A DNA stretch of 64,000 bases, taken from assembly GCA_027490305.1 (NCBI GenBank), contig JAIXYI010000069.1:47331-111330 (forward strand), given 5' to 3'. The position numbers were made by a program, and so were the translations under genes. Shown piece after piece: positions 16,146 through 25,465 of the stretch (positions are counted from its first letter, which is position 1; each line of letters begins with the position of its first letter). A model generated the notes under the pieces. It saw only the letters and a program-made list of their open reading frames with translations, did not search any database and was not told the origin of the DNA. The DNA comes from Flavobacteriaceae bacterium (lineage in GTDB: Bacteria > Bacteroidota > Bacteroidia > Flavobacteriales > Flavobacteriaceae).

Positions 16146-17771
16146 TCATAGGTTAGAGATCACCTTGTCTTTCGGCGAACGCACCTTGTAACTCAGCCGC
16201 ACTTTTTTGGTTTCGTTTGGTTTCAACTCCAATTCCCAAGTGAGAATGCCGGTTTCGGCATTCACCTTCGCGCCGTCACTTTGTTTGAGTTCGATCTCCA
16301 TTTCTTTGTCGGTACTCAGCGGATATTGGTCTTTCAGCATCAGCGAAACGGCCTCTTTCTTATTATTCCGAACCGTGATTTCATAGGTAAACGTCTGTTC
16401 TTTTTTCGACGAAAGGAACTTGGTGCCCGATTTGTCTTCGAGTTTTTCCCGCTTGACGGAAATCTTCCGGTCACGCCCCATGCTCAGGTTCAGCGAGTCG
16501 GACGTTTGGTTGGCGTTGAGCATCGTCTTGCCCACATACATATTTTCGAAGATGATATTCGCCTCGCCGGGCAACAGGTTGTATTGCGAATAATCGCCGA
16601 TGCGTGCCAGCAGGAAAGCATCGTCGTCGGCCCTTGGCGCGGCGTAGAATTTATAGTTGGCCGGCAGTTTCAATTGTTTCAGGTTGACGCTGTGGGGTTT
16701 TCCGTTCGATGCCACGTCGTACGGAAGGTCGATGTCGAAGGAAACGTTGAGTTGGTTTTCGGTTATATCGACGTAGTCGGCTATTCCGTTACCATTTACT
16801 ATTTCTTCTTTTTTTACACTTTTATACGCATCATACTCGGTTATCGTATTGGACGCGACATTAAGACCTGCTACCCGCCCACTCAGGGTTTGAAAAAACT
16901 GTTGTGGATCCTGATACTGCAAAAACCACGCATTCAAAATCGGCGCCGTATTGCTCTGCGACGGATTGCCACTTGAGAGTTTGAGGTCGATCTGTTTCCA
17001 GTCGATGCCGGTGCTTTGCCACACCTGGCCTTTGTAGGCTACTTCAATCGGTGCGGAAATCGAATTCACGCGCAAGTCGTAAAACGGTCGCCAGCCCGCC
17101 GATGGCGTCAGGTAGGCAATTTCGAACAGCACATTGCCGGCCGACTCGTTCATGACCTGCAGCACGAGTTTGCCCCGTGAGATTTTTTCGCTTTTCTGGC
17201 TGTCGATTTCCAGGCGGTTTTTGAGTTCGCCCAGGCGTTTTTGCTGGTCTTTGAGTTTTTCATCGAGATCGTCATAGGCGTTCGCGGCCTTGAGTCGTTC
17301 GCTACGGTAATACGCCATCAGTTTCGCCAGTTCAACGGCGGTGCCCGAAGCCGTACTGGTCACTTTTTGGTTGGCGTCGAGCAATTCGATGGCTTTTGCT
17401 TCCGCATCCTTGAGGTTAATGGTCCGTTGCACTTGCTTTTCCAATAGCTGTATACTATCCCGAATGACCTTTACTTCACGGCTGTTCTCATCCAATTCAT
17501 ATTCTTTGATATAATTGTTGGTGAATTGCGACGAGAGGACGGTCACACTGGAGGGGGCGCCAATCCGGATGGTGTTTTCCAGCAACTGGTCGGCGACGTT
17601 CTTGATGACGATTTCACTGGTTCCCTTTGGGAGCGATACCGTTGCGGTCTGTGATAATTCAGCGGCGTTGCTGTAGACGTTGGCCGCCAGCACCTTCGCG
17701 GAGGTGAAGACGGGCTTTTGTGCCACGGCAAGCGAACTGCCGCAAAGCAACATAAAAAGAAGTTTCTTCAT
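16146..17771 (-). CDS. DUF4139 (MuiA-like) exported protein
   Basis: The 541-residue protein has a signal peptide ending in AVAQ (residue 18) and an N-terminal DUF4140-like strand domain. A coiled coil (about residues 100-200, rich in K/E/L) follows, and then a large DUF4139 beta domain (ASAGWRPFYDLRV-type block GWRPFYDLRV, KGQVWQSTGIDWK, AAPRADDDAFLLARIGD, FTYEITVRN). This is the architecture of mucoidy-inhibitor A-like proteins, whose biochemical role is unknown. An extra segment near residue 295 reads LSGRVAGLNV, resembling the plug region of SusC-type receptors. Confidence 0.85.
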   Translation of the reverse strand: MKKLLFMLLCGSSLAVAQKPVFTSAKVLAANVYSNAAELSQTATVSLPKGTSEIVIKNVADQLLENTIRIGAPSSVTVLSSQFTNNYIKEYELDENSREVKVIRDSIQLLEKQVQRTINLKDAEAKAIELLDANQKVTSTASGTAVELAKLMAYYRSERLKAANAYDDLDEKLKDQQKRLGELKNRLEIDSQKSEKISRGKLVLQVMNESAGNVLFEIAYLTPSAGWRPFYDLRVNSISAPIEVAYKGQVWQSTGIDWKQIDLKLSSGNPSQSNTAPILNAWFLQYQDPQQFFQTLSGRVAGLNVASNTITEYDAYKSVKKEEIVNGNGIADYVDITENQLNVSFDIDLPYDVASNGKPHSVNLKQLKLPANYKFYAAPRADDDAFLLARIGDYSQYNLLPGEANIIFENMYVGKTMLNANQTSDSLNLSMGRDRKISVKREKLEDKSGTKFLSSKKEQTFTYEITVRNNKKEAVSLMLKDQYPLSTDKEMEIELKQSDGAKVNAETGILTWELELKPNETKKVRLSYKVRSPKDKVISNL

Positions 17772-17820
17772 ACGAGTGTTTTTTGGTTAGGAGCCGAAAT
17801 CCTGGCCAAAGGTTGGAACG

Positions 17821-19788
17821 TCAAAAATTAAATTCGTCATCGACCGCCGTTGAGTCGACGGCAATCGAGTCGGGCTGGTGGATGCGGATGAAACTCTTGG
17901 CGCGTCCGGAGATGACCACCGGCAGCGATTTGTAAATCGTATCGTCGGCCGTAAGCAAGCCACGGCGCATCATGAGGTTCGTCAGGAAGTCTTGTTTCTG
18001 TATAGCCGACTTCCGCAGGTTGCCATCACCGCCGAACTGCCACATAAAGCCTTTCGGCCTCGGGATGATATTAGCCAGGAACAGGCATTCGTTCAACGAC
18101 AGCGCCGACGGATGTTTGTCGAAGTAAAAGCGGCTCGCTTCGCCCACCCCATAGATATCAGGTCCCCATTCGATGATGTTGAAATACACTTCCAGCATCC
18201 GTTCTTTACTAACGATGCGGTTGTTTTCCATGATGTAAACCAGCAGAATTTCCTCCAATTTCCGCGACAGCGTTTTCTCCCGCGTCAGGAACACGTTTTT
18301 GATCAACTGCATGCTGATGGTGCTCGCCCCGCGTGAAAACTTCTTCGTACGTATGTTCTTGATAATCGACTGCCGGAACGCCTCTGCGATGAAGCCTTTG
18401 TGATGGAAGAACGAAGGGTCTTCCGTCGTTAGCACGCATTTTCGCAGGTAAGGCGATATTTGGTCGAGTGGCGTGAAATCGGGGTTGGCCGTGCCTACGA
18501 GCACCCCGCGTTGCACCCGTCCGTGGTCGATGGCGTGGTAGACAAAATCGCCGTTGAGCTTGTTTAGGTTCGCTTCACCGAATTTGGTGATACGCAGGTT
18601 TTCTTTTTTCAGGGAACTGTCGAACACCAGGTCTTTTGGGTTGTTCTTGTTGAATTTGAAATCGAGCCGGTAGCTGAACGACCCCTCGGCTTCCATACCT
18701 TCAAAATGGGTGAAAAGACCGGTAGGCAGCGAGGTGATGAAGTCTTGCGCTTTTATTTTTGGGATGTCAACCTTCAGTTGGTAGATGGTGTCGCTTTCGG
18801 TAGCGTAGGAAAGGTAGGGGTGGAATTTGACTTTGTTCAGCGTGATGGTCGAAGCACTGTCAACCGATACGAAATGTTCCCCTAGTAGGAAGCGGTAATC
18901 GAACCGGGCGTTGCGGATGACGACGTCTTTACTGGCCACTTTCGGATGGTTGATATGGAGGTTGGCTACTGAAGTGAAACCGTCAATATGGAGTTCGCCT
19001 CCGTCCATATCGATATTGTCGACTTTAAGGCGTACCGAGTCGAAGCTCGCCTTCAAATTGTACCGCTCGTCGAGATACGGCATCCGGATGGCACCTGTGT
19101 CGCGGTTAAAAAACCGGATATCCGCCTGATTGTCCCGCGGATCGGCGAAGCCCGTAATGCGCCAGCGCTGCCGGAAGGTGTTGGTCTGCACGGCGATGGC
19201 GCTTTCCAGTTGCTCATCCGCCAGGGTCAGTTGTTGCAGGTCGACCCGTGCATTTTTACCATTGTCATGGATGATGAACGCGAGCCGCTCGATCTTCATG
19301 TCGGTCGGCACCAGGTTCAGCAATTTCGAAATGAGGCGATTTGCGAGTTCCGCATAATCACGACCAGAGCTGTCGTCTTCCGCCTTCTCGTCTTTTGTGC
19401 GATGGAGGAAGGCATCGAAGTTGGTAATCGAGTCTTTCCGTACCAATTGCACGAATCCGTTCGACACTTCGAGCGTCCCGATTTGGATGTCGCCTTTGAG
19501 TAGCGGCCAAAAACCGATGCGGGTGCGTACTTTCCGGATGCGGAGCAGGGTGTCGGCTTCCTTCGGGGTTAGGGTCACATCCTGAAGGCGTACGCCCATC
19601 AATCCGTCGAACTCGGCATGTTGAATCGTGAGGGTGCTGTTGTAGTCGCGGTCGAGTTTGGCTGAAATCCGGCCAATTGCTGCCTGTAACAACGAATCGC
19701 GGAAAATAAAAAAGAGGATGACCAGCAACGCCAGTATGCCGGCGACAATCGCCAGGATGCGGTAGAGTTTCTTTTTCCGTATCGCCAT
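17821..19788 (-). CDS. AsmA-like domain fused to a GT51 peptidoglycan glycosyltransferase
   Basis: The 655-residue membrane-anchored protein has a transmembrane helix at about residues 10-28. Then come about 380 residues of AsmA/DUF748-like beta structure (FDGLMGVRLQDVTL, LEVSNGFVQL, MDGGELHIDGF). A GT51 transglycosylase domain lies from about residue 440: the catalytic Glu in TTEDPSFFHHKGF, RGASTISMQLIKN, RKLEEILL, and YFNIIEWG. No transpeptidase domain follows, so it would polymerise glycan strands without cross-linking them. It is 6 nt downstream of radA on the same strand. Confidence 0.88.
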   Translation of the reverse strand: MAIRKKKLYRILAIVAGILALLVILFFIFRDSLLQAAIGRISAKLDRDYNSTLTIQHAEFDGLMGVRLQDVTLTPKEADTLLRIRKVRTRIGFWPLLKGDIQIGTLEVSNGFVQLVRKDSITNFDAFLHRTKDEKAEDDSSGRDYAELANRLISKLLNLVPTDMKIERLAFIIHDNGKNARVDLQQLTLADEQLESAIAVQTNTFRQRWRITGFADPRDNQADIRFFNRDTGAIRMPYLDERYNLKASFDSVRLKVDNIDMDGGELHIDGFTSVANLHINHPKVASKDVVIRNARFDYRFLLGEHFVSVDSASTITLNKVKFHPYLSYATESDTIYQLKVDIPKIKAQDFITSLPTGLFTHFEGMEAEGSFSYRLDFKFNKNNPKDLVFDSSLKKENLRITKFGEANLNKLNGDFVYHAIDHGRVQRGVLVGTANPDFTPLDQISPYLRKCVLTTEDPSFFHHKGFIAEAFRQSIIKNIRTKKFSRGASTISMQLIKNVFLTREKTLSRKLEEILLVYIMENNRIVSKERMLEVYFNIIEWGPDIYGVGEASRFYFDKHPSALSLNECLFLANIIPRPKGFMWQFGGDGNLRKSAIQKQDFLTNLMMRRGLLTADDTIYKSLPVVISGRAKSFIRIHQPDSIAVDSTAVDDEFNF

Positions 19789-19794
19789 AAAGTA

Positions 19795-21156
19795 TTAACC
19801 GAAGAGAACGCTGGCTACTTCCTCGATATTGCTCACGAGGTGCACGCGAATCAGGGTATCCTTCAAAGATACTTTATTGTATTTGGATATGAAAATGGTC
19901 GAGAAGCCCAGTTTTTCCGCCTCCTGGATACGCTGGTCGACGCGGTTCACGGGCCGGATTTCGCCTGAAAGACCGACTTCCCCTGCAAAACAGAAGTCTT
20001 TTCCAACCGCGATATCCTCATTCGAGGAGAGGATGGCGGCCACTACGGCGAGGTCAATAGCGGGATCATCCACACTGATGCCGCCGGTGACATTGAGGAA
20101 GACGTCTTTGGCCCCGAGTCGGAATCCGGCGCGTTTTTCCAAAACGGCCAGTATCATGTTGAGGCGTTTGGCGTTATAGCCTGTGGTGCTGCGTTGCGGT
20201 GTTCCGTAAACGGCCGAACTGACCAACGCCTGGATTTCGATCATCAGCGGACGCATGCCTTCCAGTGTGGTAGCAATGGCGGTGCCCGACAATTCCTCTT
20301 CCCGATGGGAAATCAGGATTTCGGATGGGTTGGATACTTCCCGCAGTCCGGAGCCCTGCATTTCGTAAATCCCCAACTCCGCGGTGGAACCGAATCGGTT
20401 TTTGAGGGATCGAAGGATGCGATAGACGTGGTTGCGATCGCCTTCAAACTGCAGTACGGTGTCGACCATATGCTCCAGTATCTTCGGCCCGGCGATGGTG
20501 CCATCTTTGGTGATATGTCCAATCAGGATGACGGGAACATTACTTTCTTTCGCGAATTTGATCAATTCCGCCGTACACTCCCGTATTTGGGAGATGCTGC
20601 CGGGCGACGAATCGATATAATCCGTGTGTAGCGTCTGGATCGAATCGATGATAAGGATTTCCGGATCGAGTTCCGCGACCTGCCGGAAGATCTGCTGGGT
20701 CTTGGTTTCCGTCAGGATGTAACAGTTGTCTTCGCGCTGGGTGATACGGTCGGCGCGCATCTTGATCTGTTTCTGGCTTTCTTCGCCCGACACATAAAGG
20801 GTTCGGAAGGGAAGCAGCAGCGCGATTTGCAGTAGTAAGGTGGACTTACCGATGCCGGGTTCACCTCCTAATAGAGTCAACGATCCGGGTACCAGGCCTC
20901 CGCCGAGTACGCGGTCGAGTTCACCGTCGCCGGTTGGCAGACGAAATTCCTGGGCCGAATCGATTTCTTTTACGCGAAGGGGTTTTGCCGCCTTCCGGGT
21001 TTCGGTAGCGGTGGGTTTCCAACTGGTTTTCTCTTCTTTCTGGATGACTTCCTCTACAATGGTATTCCATTGTTTACAGGCGGTGCACTGACCTTGCCAC
21101 TTCGGAAATTGCGTGCCGCAGTTCTGGCAGAAAAAAGCCGTTCGTATTTTTGACAT
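19795..21156 (-). CDS. radA: DNA repair protein RadA/Sms
   Basis: The 453-residue RecA-like ATPase assists branch migration in recombination. It has an N-terminal zinc finger (Cys10, Cys13, Cys24, Cys27), Walker A GGEPGIGKST (residues 98-107), the RadA-specific KNRFGS motif, and a C-terminal Lon-protease-like domain (TGGISVDDPAIDLAVVAA, GEVGLSGEIRPV). Full length. Its start overlaps the stop of the upstream esterase-like gene by one base, suggesting co-transcription. Confidence 0.97.
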   Translation of the reverse strand: MSKIRTAFFCQNCGTQFPKWQGQCTACKQWNTIVEEVIQKEEKTSWKPTATETRKAAKPLRVKEIDSAQEFRLPTGDGELDRVLGGGLVPGSLTLLGGEPGIGKSTLLLQIALLLPFRTLYVSGEESQKQIKMRADRITQREDNCYILTETKTQQIFRQVAELDPEILIIDSIQTLHTDYIDSSPGSISQIRECTAELIKFAKESNVPVILIGHITKDGTIAGPKILEHMVDTVLQFEGDRNHVYRILRSLKNRFGSTAELGIYEMQGSGLREVSNPSEILISHREEELSGTAIATTLEGMRPLMIEIQALVSSAVYGTPQRSTTGYNAKRLNMILAVLEKRAGFRLGAKDVFLNVTGGISVDDPAIDLAVVAAILSSNEDIAVGKDFCFAGEVGLSGEIRPVNRVDQRIQEAEKLGFSTIFISKYNKVSLKDTLIRVHLVSNIEEVASVLFG

Positions 21157-22304
21157 TACTTGATTTCGCCGTTTTTGATGGCATCCGCTTTTTCAAGCAT
21201 CATATCTTTGGTCAGATCGCCGATTTCGTCTAACAGATAGGCGTTCTGGTAGGCTTTCGCCGCTTTTTTGGTATCGCCTTTTTTCTCGTAATACATGCCC
21301 ATGTGGTATTGGGAAAGCATTGATTTCGGATACGCCTTTTTGGCGAGGGCTGCCAGTTTCTCGAAGTCGTCGTAGGTTTTGTTTTTCAGGATGGCCGCTT
21401 CGATGGCCTTGAAGTCACCGATACGGATTGGCATGTCCATTCCATACGATTTGCGTACCGTTTCGTATTTTTTGGTGAGGTATTCGACGTAGCCGCCGGG
21501 CATGGTCACGATTTTCTCCTGGAACTCCTTTGTGGAAATGGGCTGATACGGCCCGAAGATATGGTAGAGCGCATCCGGAATGGCATGCAGTACCATCGAA
21601 TAGTGCGACGCGCCGAGGTATTCCTCATAGCGGTAATGCAGGTTGTCGTTCTTGACCGTCTTGATGTTCGTATCGACCGTCTGAATGTTCTGTAGGTCGT
21701 TGGGCAGGTCGCCATCCGCGGAAGCGAGGAAATAGTAAATCGGTTTCTTGAGTGTCATCAACATCGTTGGGATGCGTTCGCGCATTTGTTCACCAAATTC
21801 CGGACTTAGCGAGATATAGGCCGAGAACAACGGATCGTCCTTATACAGCCACAAGTTCAGAAAGCCCGCCGTGAGGTCATGGCCGGCGATAATCCGGAAG
21901 GGTGCGATTCGGTATTTCTTTTCGAGGGCCGGGATGAGTTCCGCGCCTACGAATTCAAAAAAGTGTGCGCCGGTTTCGGTCGGGAGGCCTTCCTGGTCAA
22001 GCGTGGTATCCGCTTCCCGCTGGCTGTCCTTATTCATGTCAAGCCCTACGATGATAACTTCCGGAAGGTCATCCCAGTAATTGCCATACGCGAAGGCTCC
22101 GTCAAAGGCGTCGAGCAGGTATTCGCCGTCGAATAACAGCAGCAGCGGGTATTTTCGGTTCTTGTCTTTTCCGTATGAAAGCGGAAGCGACACGGTGAAC
22201 GTGCGATCAGCGTTCAGCTTTTCCGAAAAAAGGGTGTCGCGACTACGTTGTGCGTATGAACCGACGCAAAAAAAGGCAAGCAGCAGAAGAAGACTCTTTT
22301 TCAT
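21156..22304 (-). CDS. Esterase-like alpha/beta hydrolase with altered nucleophile and TPR-like tail
   Basis: The 382-residue protein has a signal peptide to SYAQ (residue 19). It has a putative-esterase fold like enterochelin esterases (YPLLLLFDGEYLL, VIIVGLDMN, SLSPEFGEQM) and then an all-helical C-terminal region of TPR character (YPKSMLSQYHMGMYYEKKGDTKKAAKAYQNAY). The nucleophile elbow reads GHDLTAG, with Asp143 where Ser is expected. It may be inactive as a serine esterase or act by another mechanism. It is transcribed with radA. Confidence 0.82.
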   Translation of the reverse strand: MKKSLLLLLAFFCVGSYAQRSRDTLFSEKLNADRTFTVSLPLSYGKDKNRKYPLLLLFDGEYLLDAFDGAFAYGNYWDDLPEVIIVGLDMNKDSQREADTTLDQEGLPTETGAHFFEFVGAELIPALEKKYRIAPFRIIAGHDLTAGFLNLWLYKDDPLFSAYISLSPEFGEQMRERIPTMLMTLKKPIYYFLASADGDLPNDLQNIQTVDTNIKTVKNDNLHYRYEEYLGASHYSMVLHAIPDALYHIFGPYQPISTKEFQEKIVTMPGGYVEYLTKKYETVRKSYGMDMPIRIGDFKAIEAAILKNKTYDDFEKLAALAKKAYPKSMLSQYHMGMYYEKKGDTKKAAKAYQNAYLLDEIGDLTKDMMLEKADAIKNGEIK

Positions 22305-22355
22305 GTTGGGGAGACCGCGCCCCTCTGGTTCAGGCGGTACGGGAGTCTAAAATAG

Positions 22356-23321
22356 CTAAATTTTAGTTTTAGGCGTGAAGGTTAACGCCAAAAAGCCAAA
22401 AATACCGAGGAAAACCGTTATAACGAACTGGGATGTCCATACAATCCAGCCGAAAGCGGTGCCCGCTTCGCGCGGAACGGCATACAAAAAAAGGATACTT
22501 GCTACCAGTGGCGGGAAGAAACCAAAGCCACCGTTGGTAAACGCAATGACCAGGCTTCCGATGACAAACGCGACTAATACGGATCCAAAGGAAATACCTG
22601 AGGTTTCGTCGAGCGCCAGGGTGGTGGTGTAGAACATGAGTACGTAGGAAATCCAGATCAGGAGGGTCTCCAGCAGGAACATCCCTTTGTGTGGAATGCG
22701 GAATACACTGACGGCCCCTTCCTTTAGCCCGTTGACTTTTTCCTTTAGCAACAGCACCAGTTTCCATTCCGATTTGAAATAGAGGTACAACGAAACGAGC
22801 ATCCCTACGAGACAAATTGCCGCCAGGATCAGGAGTTTTTTGAGAGGGATGTGTTGCAGCAGGAAGTCGCGAAGTGTGTCATATTCCCACACCACCGCCG
22901 CGAGGATGAAAGCCATCAACAGGAAGAAGTCGACGATACGCTCGGCTACAATCGTTCCGAAGGCTTTGTCGAAGGGCACGCCCCGGTAGTTTTTCAGCAC
23001 GAGGGCCCTCGAAAATTCGCCGGATCGCGGAATGGTAAGATTGACGAAATAACCGATGCTGACGGCCAGGAAGTTGAGGCGAAATTCAGGTTTGACACCA
23101 ATCTGGGTGAGTGTATGCCGCCATCGGTGGGCCCGTAACACATATCCGGACACGGCCAGGGCGAGCGAGAGCGCAACGTAATAATAGTTAGCGGTGACGA
23201 AGTACGACTTCATCACATTTCGTTCGTCGGGAGAAAACGAGCAATAAGAATACACGGTGAAGGCCAATCCGAGAAGAAGAGGAATGACGGCACCCGCGAT
23301 GGTTTTCAGCTTGGTCGACAC
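22356..23321 (-). CDS. Flippase-like integral membrane protein (YbhN/lysylphosphatidylglycerol synthase TM family)
   Basis: The 321-residue polytopic protein has about eight hydrophobic helices. It carries family motifs LRAHRWRHTL, SIGYFVNLTIPRSGEFSRALVL, TIVAERIVDFFLL, and a glycine/proline-rich late helix FTNGGFGFFPP. Relatives flip or transfer lipid-linked substrates, but the substrate here is unknown. It follows panD by 4 nt on the same strand, an association that looks like an operon of convenience. Confidence 0.88.
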   Translation of the reverse strand: MSTKLKTIAGAVIPLLLGLAFTVYSYCSFSPDERNVMKSYFVTANYYYVALSLALAVSGYVLRAHRWRHTLTQIGVKPEFRLNFLAVSIGYFVNLTIPRSGEFSRALVLKNYRGVPFDKAFGTIVAERIVDFFLLMAFILAAVVWEYDTLRDFLLQHIPLKKLLILAAICLVGMLVSLYLYFKSEWKLVLLLKEKVNGLKEGAVSVFRIPHKGMFLLETLLIWISYVLMFYTTTLALDETSGISFGSVLVAFVIGSLVIAFTNGGFGFFPPLVASILFLYAVPREAGTAFGWIVWTSQFVITVFLGIFGFLALTFTPKTKI

Positions 23322-23325
23322 AGGA

Positions 23326-23676
23326 CTAGGTCAGGGAGTTGTCTTTTTCGTTCGGGAAGACGAGTGACGGGCGGAACGATTTGGCTTCCTCAAACTCGAG
23401 GATGCCATACGAAATGATGATGATGATATCGCCCTTCTGCACCTTTCGGGCGGCAGGACCGTTCAGCGTAATCTCGCCGCTGTTCCGGTTGCCTTTAATG
23501 ACGTAGGTTTCGAGTCGTTCGCCGTTGTTGATGTTGACGATCGATACTTTTTCCCCTTCGATGATATTGGCCGCATCCATCAGTGCCTCATCAATCGTGA
23601 TGCTGCCGATATAGTTCAGGTCAGCCCCTGTAACGGTGACGCGATGGATTTTCGATTTTACGACTTGGATTTGCAT
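23326..23676 (-). CDS. panD: Aspartate 1-decarboxylase
   Basis: The 116-residue pyruvoyl enzyme makes beta-alanine from aspartate for pantothenate synthesis. The self-cleavage site is intact at Gly24-Ser25 (YIGSITID). Lys9, Tyr58-type active-site segment ([10 protein letters not shown]) and NGPAAR are also present. It is 13 nt downstream of panC, whose product uses beta-alanine. Confidence 0.96.
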   Translation of the reverse strand: MQIQVVKSKIHRVTVTGADLNYIGSITIDEALMDAANIIEGEKVSIVNINNGERLETYVIKGNRNSGEITLNGPAARKVQKGDIIIIISYGILEFEEAKSFRPSLVFPNEKDNSLT

Positions 23677-23689
23677 GGCGCAAAGGTAA

Positions 23690-24538
23690 TTAATTTAATG
23701 CAATGGTATCGATGAGACGCACCTTGCCTACGAATACGGCGATAAAGGCACGATACCGTTTTTTCTTGCTCTTGCGTTTGCACGTACGAAGCGTGGCCTC
23801 GTCGGCAATTTCGAAGTATTCGAGTTCCATCCCGTCCTGCGATTGAAAGCCCGCGGCGATTTCCGCTGCTACGGCGTTCGCGCTTTTGGTGTGGAAAAGG
23901 GTTTTGGCCGTGTTGAGGGCGCGAAAAATATACGACGAACGCTTTCGTTCTTCTTCCGTCAGCCGCTCATTGCGCGAACTCATGGCGAGTCCGTTCGGTT
24001 CGCGAAACACCGGCATACCCACCACCTCGACCGGAAGTCCTTCCTTCTCGGTCATTTTTCGCACAATCTGGAGTTGCTGGAAATCTTTTTCACCGAAGTA
24101 GGCGCGGGTAGGTTCGACGATTTCGAACAGGGTCTTGACAATGGTGCCAACGCCGTCGAAATGACCCGGACGGAACCGCCCTTCCATCTCGTTCTCGAGT
24201 CCGTCAAAATCAAAATGATGCGACACCGTCTTTCCTTTATATATGTCGTCGACGGTCGGCGCAAAAACAATCACCTGTGTATCAAGTTGCTGTAGTTTAG
24301 CAACATCGGCCTCCAACGTGCGGGGATACTTGGCCAGGTCGTCGGCGTTGTTGAACTGTGTCGGGTTCACGAAAATGCTCACGACGGTAAGGTTATTTTC
24401 GGATAACGATTGCGAAACGAGCGACAGATGACCATCGTGTAAAGCCCCCATCGTCGGCACGAAACCCGTTGTGGTATCCGGCTTACGGAGGGAGGAAAGA
24501 TGGCCCCGCAGGTGCTCCGTCGACTCAAAAACAACCAT
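23690..24538 (-). CDS. panC: Pantothenate synthetase
   Basis: The 282-residue enzyme joins pantoate and beta-alanine with ATP. It has the nucleotidyl-transferase HxGH motif in [28 protein letters not shown], a conserved [11 protein letters not shown], and the KMSKS-like loop SSRNERL. The Met at 24538 gives the normal N-terminus; an extension nine codons upstream is possible but atypical. It is divergent from the GT5-like gene, a neighbourhood I recall as common in flavobacteria. Confidence 0.96.
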   Translation of the reverse strand: MVVFESTEHLRGHLSSLRKPDTTTGFVPTMGALHDGHLSLVSQSLSENNLTVVSIFVNPTQFNNADDLAKYPRTLEADVAKLQQLDTQVIVFAPTVDDIYKGKTVSHHFDFDGLENEMEGRFRPGHFDGVGTIVKTLFEIVEPTRAYFGEKDFQQLQIVRKMTEKEGLPVEVVGMPVFREPNGLAMSSRNERLTEEERKRSSYIFRALNTAKTLFHTKSANAVAAEIAAGFQSQDGMELEYFEIADEATLRTCKRKSKKKRYRAFIAVFVGKVRLIDTIALN

Positions 24539-24600
24539 GGTAGCGTGGTGTGAAAGGAGGTGCAAACTTAAGACTTACGCGATAAATCCACAAAAATTTG

Positions 24601-24608
24601 TACTTTTG
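24601..24608 (+). promoter_or_regulatory. -7 promoter element of the GT5-like gene
   Basis: TACTTTTG matches the TAnnTTTG box 40 nt before the ATG at 24649. No standard -33 motif was found. Confidence 0.4.
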
Positions 24609-24648
24609 CCTGTTTTAAGTGCTGTAAATACGTACTGATACATTTTAT

Positions 24649-25455
24649 ATGGAGGACAAAAGGATACTGTTCGTGTCATCGGAGGTGGTGCCATACCTGG
24701 CAGAAAATGAAGTCTCCCTGATGTCGTACGACGTGCCGAAGATGATCAACGACCAGGGTGGGCAAATCCGAATCTTCATGCCGCGATACGGCAACATCAA
24801 CGAGCGACGGCACCAACTGCATGAAGTCATCCGGCTTTCCGGTATGAATCTCGTGGTTAACGACCTCGACATGCCGTTAATCATCAAGGTTGCCTCCATC
24901 CCAAAGGAACGCATCCAGGTATATTTTATCGACAACGACGAATACTTCAAACGGAAGGCCACCTTTGCCGATGAGGAGGGTGTTTTGTATCCTGACAACG
25001 ACGAACGTGCGATCTTCTTTGCCAAAGGCGTAGTTGAGACGGTGAAGAAACTCAACTGGGTACCCGACATCATCCATGTGCACGGTTGGCTGGCGGGCAT
25101 GCTTCCGGTTTATATGAAACATTTCTATAAAAATGAAGCGCTTTTTGCCGAAACGCGTATCGTTACATCGGTGTATGGCAAGTCGTTCGACGAAAGCCTG
25201 AGTACCGACATGATTGAAAAAGTGAAGTTCGACGGCATCCCGGAAAGCGATATCGCCGACCTGGCCCAACCGACGTATGAGAACCTCCTGAAAACAACGA
25301 TTAAACACTCGGATGCCGTCATTATTGCCTCTGAAGACGTGCCTCCAAGTTTAACAAAATATATAGAAGCATCAGGGAAACCTTTTCTACCTTTCGCGCC
25401 GAAAGAGCGGTTTGCAGAAGCCTACACTAACTTCTACAAAACCAAAGTATTGTAA
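24649..25455 (+). CDS. Glycogen/starch synthase-like protein, GT5 catalytic domain only
   Basis: The 268-residue protein matches the N-terminal GT5 domain of glycogen synthase (RILFVSSEVVPYLAENEVS, PRYGNINERR, DNDERAIFFAKGVVE, PDIIHVHGWLAG). The usual KTGGL motif is replaced by AENEVS, and the C-terminal nucleotide-sugar-binding GT domain is absent. Half-length forms of this kind are, as I recall, widespread in Flavobacteriaceae, so it is not a recent truncation. Synthase activity is doubtful. It is followed 10 nt later by a DUF4270 lipoprotein gene. Confidence 0.85.
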   Translation: MEDKRILFVSSEVVPYLAENEVSLMSYDVPKMINDQGGQIRIFMPRYGNINERRHQLHEVIRLSGMNLVVNDLDMPLIIKVASIPKERIQVYFIDNDEYFKRKATFADEEGVLYPDNDERAIFFAKGVVETVKKLNWVPDIIHVHGWLAGMLPVYMKHFYKNEALFAETRIVTSVYGKSFDESLSTDMIEKVKFDGIPESDIADLAQPTYENLLKTTIKHSDAVIIASEDVPPSLTKYIEASGKPFLPFAPKERFAEAYTNFYKTKVL

Positions 25456-25465
25456 TTTTTTTGCC

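Noticed and set aside
24649..25455. Truncated pseudogene of glycogen synthase
   Set aside because: The frame ends cleanly, the next gene follows after 10 nt, and half-length versions are, as I recall, normal in this family.
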